Below, piece by piece: positions 15,301 to 27,300 of a stretch of DNA of 64,000 bases (position 1 is the first letter of the stretch; the number at the start of each line of letters is the position of its first letter). Position numbers and translations under genes: made by a program. Below the pieces are notes generated by a model that saw only the letters and a program-made list of their open reading frames with translations, was not told the origin of the DNA and made no database searches. Source of the DNA: Rachycentron canadum (taxonomy: Eukaryota; Chordata; Actinopteri; Carangiformes; Rachycentridae); contig CM076658.1 of the NCBI GenBank assembly GCA_038496675.1, forward strand, positions 11,265,172 through 11,329,171. Reading direction: 5' to 3'.

Positions 15301-18300
15301 CTACAGTAAAGTGATTTGTGTGTGTGTGTTTTAGGCCAGTATTTTGAAATTGAATATCAATTTTGCAAATGAATTTTGCAAGTTTTTATTCCTCTGGTTC
15401 ACTTGGATACAAGCATGAACTGATTAGATGGGGGTTACAGGTCAATGGTCAAAGTTACTGTGACCTCACAGATCACATTTTTGGCCATAACTCAAGAATC
15501 AATTTACCAATTATAACAAACATTTCACACAAATGTCTAATTGGATAAAATTGTGAAAAGTTTATATCCAAAAGGTCAAAGGTCAACTTCACTTTGACAT
15601 CATAATGTTCTTCTTCTGGCCGCTGCTCAATGCTGTAACTCAGAAGGGCAGATTGTAACCATATTTCACATTTGCTCTTATACCGACATTCATCTTGGGT
15701 GCCCACATTGATTGTGTGGATCTTCTGTTCTGCCATGTTGAAGTTGTGTGTGAAGCATCCACATATTAGAATTTGTAGTGTCTTTGCAGCAACATATATA
15801 TCTGAAGCATCATCTACTGTCATAGAAACAACCTGGTGTCCTGTGAGAATCAGCTTTGTTGGCAGGAAGGAAGAAGGACTTTGATTCTGTTTTCTGTTTA
15901 TCTCAATGAATCTACACACTAGCACAGTAGAGATATAGCAGAACACGAACAATAAAGCGCAGTAAAGACGGGTTAAATCAGTTTTATTTAAAACTTTGCC
16001 TCACTGTGTTCGCAGTCAATGCAGCAGATGACACGTAGACACGTAGTCTCAAACAGCAAAATAAAAAGGACACAGGGATGAGGGTAGAGTAAAAGTGAAG
16101 CAAGTCATTTCTCAAATCCTAAAGCTAAACATTAACTGTCTTCTGGTGAGCCAGCAATGGTTTAGTGTTAGCTTTGGAGAGTGAGATAAAACATTCCTTT
16201 TGCGCTGCCATCTTCACAGTTGGATATCTGATTCTTGAATGAAAAACTAAACTATGTCAGTCACGATTTCAATATCAAATACAACACATATAATCATAAA
16301 TATGGATCCCCAATTTTTCATACCAAGAACCCTCTGTTCTTGGTATGAAAGTTTTTGTTTTGTGCTCTTGAATTATTTATCTTCTTCTGTAATCTTTTGT
16401 ATTGTCTCTGCAGAACAATAAGGTTCGGAGGTTTGCTTTTGAGCTGAAGATGCAGGATAAGAGCACCTACCTGCTGGCGGCTGACAGCGAAGGAGAGATG
16501 GAGGACTGGATCAACACACTCAACAAGATCTTGCACAGCAGTTTTGAGATTGCCATGCAGGAAAAAAGGAATGGAGACATTCATGATGGTGTGTGAGTTT
16601 GTCTGTCCACATTTTTCAAGCGCCTGAACGACACACCAATACTAATGATAAAAGAAATTGAGTGAAATTGATAAATTTGAGTTCATCCTGTCAAAGTGTT
16701 ATTAGTAAAATAATGATTATAATAAATAATAACAATAATTTATGTTTCCTGTAAAAAAACAAACAAAAAAAAAAAACAATCTTTGGCAGACAATACAGCT
16801 TTTGTATGGTCACAATAGCCAGTTTTATTTCATAAAACATTGTTCCATTTTTTTACATCTGAAGATTTTCTGGATTCTACAGTCTTGTCTTATTTTAAAA
16901 TATCTTAGCGGCACATTTGAAGACATCACCTTTGGGCTTTGGGAAGTTGTTATGGGCATTTTTCATTATCACAATTTTCACATATCACATTTTATTACAC
17001 AAACAATCAAAAGAGAAAAAAGGTGATGGAATAATTGATATGGGAAATAGCAATTTGTTGCAGCCCTAAAAGTTTGATAATCCATTTATATGTTGTTATA
17101 TAACTGCAACCTAAATTTGCAAAGTATGAATTATTTCACTAATATATGTGATTTTAGAAGCAGCAGTGGTGCCATTTTGTAAGCTAAACCCATAACATGA
17201 AGAATACCCTAAGTTGTTATATCCATAATAATTAACCACACTGGAAAATCAAGTAAATCCACTCTCTTCATGTCGTCTGTGGTGATGTGATACTGGACCA
17301 CCCAGGCTTTTAATACTCACCTCCTGTCTCATAGGAGGCTTAACTTTGGAGGAAATAGGCTGAATGCCTCTGCACAAAATGCATCGCTAATCTTCCTAAC
17401 TCCTCAGCTTGTATTAATCGCACCATGCATGAGAAAAAAAAACAATTCTGCTTGAGGTGATCTTATAATGTGCAACTGAGACCTGCAATATCTCCCTCTC
17501 AATCCTGCACAGTTGAATTAATGTTTACTGAACTTTAACATGTCAAGTGATTGAGAAGGTTTTACAACACAAGGTGGTTCAGTGTAGGATCCACATCTTG
17601 GATCAAATGATTTCTTGTATTTTCTTTTAGATGACGATCTTGGAAAGTCAGACAGTTCCACTGGCAGTATGGACAGCTTTCAGGTAGGTCCTGCTTTCTT
17701 TGCTGGATGTTCAGCATACATTCAGTGCATTGTCACATAGAGTTGAACCACTAAATCCCTCTGACTTATTTAGGCTGCAAAGAGGACAAAGTCTCTTTGC
17801 CACAAACATGTGGCTTGAGTTTGGGTTTAAGAGTTTGTGTTTTCTTAGATCTGATCTGACATTAAACACAGGCCTCTTGTCACGTGTCTTACAAGAACTA
17901 GCAAACTAATAACTTCTACATTGTGAATCTTTCATTAAGAGTGTAATTTGGATTTCCTCCAAAAACCCTAAAAATTTAATATCTGACCTCTAAATATGCA
18001 TCCAACAACATTCAGTGTAAGATGTTCTGTTGTGGAAACAGCTGACACTTGCATTGACTAAATGACACCTGTGTCAAGAGTTGAAATAAAAATTGGGGAT
18101 AGAAACTGAATATTGAACCTTTGTTTCTTAAACCTTTTACCAACTGATGACTTCCAAGCTGTAGAAGTTGTTGCTTTTGCATGCAAATGGATATTTAATG
18201 TTTTAGTAAAAAGTTCTTAGCAGTGAGTGGTACCCAATAGTAAAGCCATATGTGCATGGAAACTGGTGGTAACAGTCGGCTGTAAAACAGTTTGACAGGT

Positions 18301-21300
18301 TACAGTGCACAGAAATGTATGCTGGTACCACCTGACTCTCACCACTGAGCCAGTAAAGTATGAAGCCTTATTTCCAGATGGGCGCAAAAGACAAAAAAAT
18401 GTCCTAACGATAAAACCAACTGAGTGTAAATCTCTTAGACAGTGTTTCTGGCATTTCAGACAGTTTTGGGTTTAAATCGATTCAGGAAATGCCTTTCTTC
18501 TCCGTAGAGCACCAGAGATATAGAGTCTAGGATGAGGAACGAGACCAGATTGAAGCTGTTCACCCTGGACCCTGACACACAGGTAATTAACGTAAAGTGC
18601 ATTTAAGGTCACTTATTCCCAGGTGGTAATAAAACCCACCCTAGCACTTCATAAGAAAATGTGATACTATTGTATTGTCTTTTAGAAACTTGATTTCTCA
18701 GGAATAGAACCGGATGTGAAGCAGTTTGAGGAGAAGTTTGGCAAACGTGTTCTGGTGAACTGTAATGACCTCTCATTCAATCTGCAAAGCTGTGTGGCCG
18801 AGAACGAAGAAGGACCGACAACAAACGTAAGACTGATCTTCTGGTCACAATAGGTCCTGAGGAACTGAAATATCATTAGCTGCCTAACTAAAGACGGATG
18901 AGATGGTTTGTTATAAGAGACCGGATGGACTAATTATTTGAGCTTTCTGTTGGCATAGCAACAAGGCTGCAGGCTCAGTAATGACGAACAATCTGTATAA
19001 TGGAGTCCAGTGGCCTGCTGTGCATCCCAGCAGAAACAGCTTATTAAAGACTAAAAATGCTCTGTCTCTGCAGAGACATTGACATGACACACACACACAC
19101 ACACACGCAGAGCAGATACTGTGAAGTGTGTTAACCCAGCTCCCTCCACCGACATTTAATTGGAATAGCTACGACTATGCATAAGACAGGGGTGCATCAC
19201 TCCATCCTTTTTCTCTTCTAGTAGTGATTCTGATGAGCTGAGTGACTCAATCAACCTGTGTTCTCTTTTTCCCATATTTAAAATCTCTAAATCTCAGTGT
19301 GTGGAAATTACTGGAATCATATTTTACAACAAATTCAGTGTTATCTGATCAGTGCATCCCTAGTATTAGATACTGTCTATCTGTCTATAACTATAAGATT
19401 TTATTTGTTTTTGTGGAAATATATTATTTTGTGTTTATTTTACTTATATTTAATAGGATGATTGACATTGTTGCCTGTTAGGGCTGCATGATCCAAAAAC
19501 TGAAATCAGATCTTGGCAGATAGCAGTGTAAGTCACAATTTCAGTTGGAGTGATTGTTTTTACATGTCCGTCTCAGAAAATTTTAAAAATGAGGATGATG
19601 TGATTTTTGTTGAGGCTTGGACCAAACGAGCATGTTCGCTCACATCTTGAGAATATGATTTCAAGGGCACGGCATCTCAGTTGCACCATAACACAGTTTA
19701 TGTTTATCAAAAAAATTGCAGTACCTGTGATTTTTTTTTTTTTTTTTTTTTTTTTTTCTCTTCCCTGCAGCTCCTCTTGGCCATATTGCGTTTTTTTTTT
19801 TTCTTCTTCTTTTATTTTAAAATGTCTTCAGTTTCATATAAATGGGGAACTACACAACACTGTGCGCAATGGCCTAAAATGTTACTCATTGTTTAAAAGA
19901 GCAGAATCAGTGCACTTTTTATTTTACTCATATCTAAATAGAAGTTGTCATGCCGTAGCTCTTTACTTAGCAGCTAATGCTAAGAGTAACCAACATTACA
20001 CTACTTTATGGTACACTGATGGCGACCCGTTGACAAAATGTGATGTGCAAAAAAAAGCACCAGCCAAAACAATCATCTGCATCATTTGTCTAATACAGGA
20101 TCATTCTTCTGTTTTTTTTTTTTTTTTTTGTTTTGTTTTTTTTTGTTTTTTTTTAGGTGGAGCCCTTCTATGTCACTCTCTCACTGTTTGATATCCAGAA
20201 TGGGAGGAAGATTTCCTCTGACTTCCATGTGGACTTAAACCACCCGTCTGTAAGGGGCATGGTGCCCAATAACAGTCAGTATATGAATGGGGGAGGGGAT
20301 GCTCACTCTGAAGGGCAACGGTTGGTCCATGGGGTGCCAGAGGCAGACATGCAGTATCCCAGACAGGTGAATGTTAAAATAATTTGTCTTTGGTTTCATG
20401 TTCAAATCTACAAATACATATTTAAATATGTTCCAACATAACCATTGCCTCCACAGGGAGTGTTCTCAGTAACCTGCCCTCACCCTGATATCTTCCTGGT
20501 GGCTCGCATAGAGAAGGTGCTTCAAGGGGGAATCAACCACTGTGCCGAGCCGTACATGAAGAGTTCTGACTCCACAAAGGTACTGACCGACCTCCTCACG
20601 CAGCAGTGTGTTGAACCAAACTCAGCAGATTCCACCAGATTACTCCACATTATACACAGATAATCATCCTTGTTTTTGAGTGCTGACCAGCTGCCCAGAC
20701 ACTCAACACAAGCATTGACTTTGGCTGTAGAGATGAGGGTTGTGCACCCTGAAAGGACTGGGGTAATGTGATTCAGGCAAGAAAAAATGAGAAATTTGTT
20801 GCGTGTGCACAAGCACTTTGGTTGAAGAAGTGCGTTGGGGTATCTGTGTGTCAGTTTTCAAGTGTGTGTGTGTGTGTGCCTGTGTTAAGCATGCTGAATA
20901 CTCAATCTTACAGTGCTAGAAATAATGTGACTCAGCTTGTGTGTGTCAGTGCTGAAGCTCATATATCTGTGTCTTCCACCAGGTGGCACAGAAGGTCCTG
21001 AAAAATGCCAAGCTGGCATGTAGCAGGTTAGGCCAGTACAAGATGCCATTTGCCTGGGCAGCAAGGTATTTTACTTTTTTTAACAAATATGATTTTTATG
21101 TGTGTGTGTTCTGTCAGTCAGACAACAACTGTGTACGGTGCAGTTTTAAATACAAATCCTCATCATTACATACAATTAAACGTTGATATAAAGAGCTACA
21201 AAGATCTATCAAAGGTAATTAGATAATTTCGGTTGTAAATTTGGCATCTTCGGTTCTCTTACTCTCTCAGTCTTTTAAATAACATTAGTTGTTAGCAATT

Positions 21301-24300
21301 TCATTGACGATTGATTAATGTTTTAAGTATTCTGCAGGTATTGCCTCATCAAATGAATATGCTACTTTCTCTGTTGTATAAGTGTACACTGACTATATTT
21401 AAACAAGCAATTTGATGTTATCTCCCTGGGCTCTTGGAAATTGTGCTAAGTATTCTTAAATATTTTGTGACATAAGCTAAACAATTAATTGGTTTAAAAA
21501 AAAAAAATAGGCTCATCAGTCACAGAAATAATTCTTAGTTGCAGCCTTTGTTGAAGGAAACATTATCTTTCTAAAACTCATTCAAACAGGGATATAGATG
21601 TGTGAGAGAATTTTCAATAGCTCCTCTTCTCTTCCTTGCAGGTCTTTGTTCAAAGATGCTTCAGGGACGCTTGACAAAAGTGCTCGCTTCTCAGCTTTGT
21701 ACAGACAGGACAGCAACAAGCTGTCCAATGATGATATGCTCAAACTGCTGGCTGATTTCAGGAAGTAAGTAATGTTTCTATGAGTGCACTCTATTATAAA
21801 TAGTCTGAGTAGACTTGCAGATGTTTTGGAAAGGAAAGTATGGAAAGTATGCGCCTATAGGTTGTACTTTGGAAAATGCTGGTCAGTTTTGAAAATAAGA
21901 TGTTTGCTCACATCTGTGAATGCGGTCGTATAAAATGTGTTCATGTCTAGGCTGCCTGCCTGCTTCTTATTCAATCTTTGGGAGATGATAGCAAAGGCTT
22001 AACTGGAGTTTATTTTCCTTTCCACAGGCCAGAGAAGATGGCCAAGCTGCCTGTAATCCTAGGAAACCTTGATGTTACCATTGACAGTGTAGCCCCTGAC
22101 TTGACAAGTAAGCCCACTAAACTCAGTCCGTGCAGCCAGCATGAGAGATGAAAGCTGCTTCTGTTCAAACGAGATCAGCCATGTTGTCTGCAGGCGGTTT
22201 ATTTGGTCTCTCCTGCTTCTGTATATAGATTGTGTTACCTCATCCTACATTCCTGTGAAGCAGTTTGATGTCAGTGAGAAGACCAACATCTTCTTCGAAG
22301 TGGAGGAGTTTGTGCCATGCATAGCAAAATGTTCTCAGCCTTTCACCATCTACAACAATCACCTCTATGTCTACCCGAAGCACTTGAAGTATGACAGCCA
22401 AAAGTCATTTGCAAAGGTACCACAAACCTTTACTGCATGGTGTCAGTGTGTGATTGACATGGGAGCAGAGGTTTTTTTTATTTTGTTCACCATATGTAGC
22501 ATGAAAATTTCACTGTGAAATTGTGAACAGATTAGCCCCCAGTTTGTTTCAGCAGAGACACCTCTCTTCTGCTCTGAGGTTATAGCACTTTTCTCTTTTA
22601 GAAGTGAGGCTAACTAGGTCATTTTTGCTTGTTGTGTCTGTCCTCAGGCTCGAAATATAGCCGTCTGCATTGAGTTCAAGGACTCAGATGAAGAGGAGGC
22701 TGTCCCACTAAAGGTTAACTCATATGTGTCCTGGAAATGCCCTGAAAATCATGAATGAAATAATCACAGGAAGTAATCAGTTATTGTTTTTCCACAGTGC
22801 ATCTACGGCCGACCTGGAGGACCCTTATTTACCAAAAATGCCTTTGCTGCAGTATTACATCACCAGCACAACCCTGAATTTTATGATGAGGTAAGGCATG
22901 CGTTGCCAGATCTCTTTAGAAAGCCTCAGCGATGCATGCCATACACTTAAAGCAGTATTGCATGTATTGAATTAGTCAATACAATAAGTTTATGCTTATT
23001 TGTGCTCTTGCCCATTAGTTCAAGATTGAGCTGCCTACCCAGCTCCATGAGAAACACCATCTGCTCTTCACCTTCTACCATGTCAGCTGTGATAGCAACA
23101 GCAAGGCCAGCACCAAAAAGAGAGACCTAGTTGAGATCCAAGGTAAATCACACTGCTGCTGCAAACACACACAGTTATGTCTCTATGTGTTATTGATATT
23201 GCTTGCTTGAAGTATCAGACCATCTATCTATCTTCTCTTCTGTCTCCACTCTCAGTGGGTTATGCCTGGCTCCCTCTGCTGAAGGACGGCCGGGTGATCA
23301 TGAGTGAGAATCAGGTCCCTGTGGCTGCCAACCTGCCTGCTGGATACCTCAGCTGTCAGGAGGGTGGTGCAGGCAAGGTACAGTGCATCCCCAAGTTGGA
23401 GAACGGTGATGTTTGGTCTCATCTACTCGGAGTTGAAATGTTGTGTTGAATCTTTCTTTAGTGTAGTACAAATCATATGCCACAACCCACAAAATGAAAA
23501 CAATACAATCATAAATATTCTGTACAGATGATGGCATGCACATAGAGCCTATTATTGAATGTATTCTGACCAGAGGATTTATCTATTATCTCACAGCATT
23601 CAGGTCCTGAAGTCAAATGGGTGGATGGAGGCAAGCCTTTATTCAAGGTCTCCACTCACCTGGTCTCCACTGTCTACACTCAGGTTAGTGTTTAACTGAA
23701 AGTAAAGTTTGCCATAACAAAAACCCTTGATTATATATCATTAAGTATGCATTACCACCAAGGGAATAAAATTCTGACATATTTTTGTGGGTTTCATTTC
23801 TTATTTCAGGATCAGCATTTGCACAATTTCTTTCATCACTGCCAGAGCGTAACATCTGCAGCACAGGCATCAGGAGGAGAACTGGTCAAGTACCTAAAGG
23901 TAAAGCAACCAGCACATTTGCATTACATTTTTATTGAATGTATATGCATTTGCTTGATATTGTTGATTTTTGTGTGTTGGTATATCCTGTATAAATTAGT
24001 GCACATGTTCTATAAGGATGCATAAAAAGCTGTTTAAGTCTAAATAAAATGACATTTGATAGGTTCTTTGGATAACTGAAAGGAAAGGTTAGGCATTCTC
24101 ACACTTGGTTACTTGGTTGATGCTAAATCACACAGAGATTAATGTTCCTTTTTAGTGCTGTAATAGCACATTCTTCTGGACAGTGTTTTCCATTGATACA
24201 GAATTTATTTGTATCTTACCTGCAAATCTGTCAGAAGTCTACCCATAGCTGGTGCAGTTCATTTTCCATTTTGTTTCTGTGGTACCAGTATCTCAGTTAT

Positions 24301-27300
24301 CACTTTTTCCATTCTTCACTCTCATATTCCAGTCCATGGGAATCTCAGTTCACTGCTCCCCTGGTTAACATTGACATGGAAAGCAACACTTGGTCCAATG
24401 CATCTCTTGGGTTCTAATATACACAACAGTGAACATGAACAATAGCTAGAGGGTCAAACAGCAGGTCAGCTGTGCAGACTGGAAGCTTGCCAAAGGACTT
24501 TGGCAGGGTTTGTGTTAGTTTCCTGTGCACAGGCAGTGATGCACGAGCACCTACTGTCTGCCATGTTCCAGGCACTGGTGCACACAGTGCTGGTTATTAG
24601 CACAATTAGTTCACTTGTGTCCTACTGTTCTGTTCTTGTTATTTTGTTGCTAATTTATCCTCCTGACTGTACATTAAAAACAATGTAATTTAACTCTTGA
24701 TAAACATATATCTCTAATGTTGAACCACCAGAGTCTGCATGCCATGGAGAGTCACGTGATGATCAAGTTTCTGCCCACCACCCTCAATCTGCTGTTTAGG
24801 GTGCTTACCAGTGCCACCCAAGAGGACGTGGCAGTCAATGTCACCAGGCAAGTGTCCCTGAAACCTTCACTGTTTTAATTCAAATCATTTCATGAAATTA
24901 TAAATAGTTAGAAGTATCAGTTTGCCACCATTTATGTATATACAAAAAATCTGTGGAAAACTGCTTTCGATGTGAAAATTACACATTTTCAGAGATTGTT
25001 TCCATAAATTACAAATGGTTACTTTTATCAGGTCAAGATCTGAGCACCAATATGTGTTGTATAGTTTTTGCAGTGTGCAGAATCTGTGTCAAAACCTCAC
25101 TCATACTTTCCTTTTCTGACATTTCGTTTTAGAGTCATGATTCACATTGTTGCTCAGTGCCATGAGGAGGGACTGGAACACTACCTAAGATCATATGTAA
25201 AGGTAAAAATTTCATAATACATCTCACAACTCACTATATGTTACTTTTTTTATTTTGTCCACACTGGTGGTTTTACACTTTTAATGGCTGCATGTATCTG
25301 ACACAGTTTGTATTCAAGACTGAGCCATACACGTCCTCCACCACCCGAACAGTGCACGAAGAGCTGGCTAAAGCCATGACTGCTATCCTGAAGCCCTCCA
25401 CTGATTTCCTCACAAGTAACAAACTACTCAAGGTAACATGTTTTTTTTCAAGGATTACATGGTGTATAATTATAATTCACACAAATTTGCTCTTTACTGA
25501 TCCATGATTGGTGTTTGTCTGCCCTGCAGTACTCCTGGTATTTCTTTGAAGCCTTAGTCAAGTCCATGGCTCAGTACTTGATTGAGAGCTGTAAAGTGAA
25601 GGTAAGTCTGCCACAGCATGTGCATTTGACTCAGAGGTGTCTGCTCGTGTCTGCTTTATTACAGCTTACATTCTTCACTGTAGTTTACAACATGCCAAGT
25701 CTTGTGGACAGCCACAGTACCACAGTCAAAGTATTATGTATCCACAGTATGTCTCACTCTGCTGTGCCATTTAATTGGCTGCATTTGTTCATACCCCATA
25801 AGCAACCACATCCCTGTGTTTAACCTCCACTGGCATTAAAGTGGAGGCCACAATGAAACAATGTGAAGTTTAATTTGCTGTACATGGCTGGGGATATTCT
25901 ATGTTTTTTGTTAATGTTAACAAATCATGTAAAAAGAACAGAACCAATAATAGTATTGAAGATGTAGCGCAAATGTTTGACTCTTTGAATTTAAACTTTC
26001 TTTTTTTTTTTTTAACAGCAGGGCGATGTAGTGTTATATATTTCTAATGAGCATGTACATCAGCAGGATGGTGGATATGCCATGAACTCAAAATAAAGTG
26101 CAATGCCTAGGTCCATTGTAGTGAAGGAACATATGTCACACATAGTGTGGCTCACTATGTATATTTAGTGCTTGGACAACAATGGAGCTCTATGGCACAA
26201 ATGAAAATATATTTTGGCTACACACTTCATAGACAGTAGTTGTTATTTGGATCAATTTGTTCAATTTGAAAAATTTCAGAAAGTCACCATACTTATACAT
26301 GTAGTTTATGTCTTTCAGCTGTCCAGGAATCAGCGCTTCTCAGCATCTTTCCATCACACAGTGGAGACACTGGTGAACATGATGATGCCACACATCACAC
26401 AGAAGTACAAAGACAACCTGGACGCTGCCAGGAACGCCAACCACAGTCTGGCAGTCTTCATCAAGGTCAGGCTGAGGAGAAAGCATGTACAATGCAGTCA
26501 GTGCTGGTTTATATGAATATAAATCTATTTCTTGTTTGCTATAAATAATGGCAAAATTGTTTTGCTCCTTCACCCTGTAGCGTTGTTTCAACCTGATGGA
26601 CAGAGGCTTTATGTTCAAACAGATCAACAACTACATCAACTGTTTTATGCCTGGAGACCCAAAGGTACACTGACAATACAAACAGCAATCACATTTAGAG
26701 AAATGGACTGCTTGACAGCTTGTTTGTAAAAATGATTTATAAAGGAAAAGACTTAAAATCAGTCAGGCGTTGCTCCAAATATGTTTTGGACGAGGTCATG
26801 TTTGAGTGTTGTATTAAAGCTGCCTCTGTTGTTTATAAATTCAGACACTGTTTGAGTTCAAGTTTGAGTTCCTGCGGGTTGTGTGCAACCACGAGCACTA
26901 CGTCCCCTTAAACCTGCCCATGCCATTTGGAAAAGGAAGGATACTGAGATTTCAAGGTGAGCTGATCGTCAGATTATCTGAGGGGTCGAGTACCAAGCCT
27001 GCTGTGCTTATATTGCTGGTGCTAAAGTCAAACATTGGATTCAAATCAAACTGCTATATTGTCCACAACAACACAACAGCAACAGCAACATAAATAAAAC
27101 AGCTTGTAATATTCAAGCTCTCATATAGATTTTTATATTGTTGTAGCAGTCTATTGATTTTACAGTACATACTCTCTGTCTTTTTTTGTGTTCCTCAATT
27201 AGTTTTATTATCTCCATATGATACGGTGGAGTCAAACAATACTCCAGTAGGTAGGTGCAAGGTGTGCTGTTTGCATGTCATCTCCAAAAAGAGCATTTAT

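Larger units (their letters stand above)
12217..16413 (+). other. DOCK9 4.2-kb intron inside the PH domain
   Basis: It holds a TA run (12227-12244), a 28-T tract (14290-14317), a fish-type repeat with nuclear-receptor half-sites (15421-15660), and a perfect 15-bp inverted repeat (16316-16350) close to the acceptor. At 12301-12376 AACCCTGGAT and ATCCAGGTT face each other, possibly ends of a 76-bp MITE-like element. No exon seen. Confidence 0.7.

Noticed and set aside
15473..15952. 159-codon open frame on the - strand
   Set aside because: It runs through the dispersed AGGTCA repeat and has no domain or coding bias; openness is a by-product of the repeat.
19607..20191. 194-codon open frame on the + strand
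   Set aside because: It is kept open by three long T tracts read as phenylalanine; it ends at the DOCK9 exon 11 acceptor in another frame.
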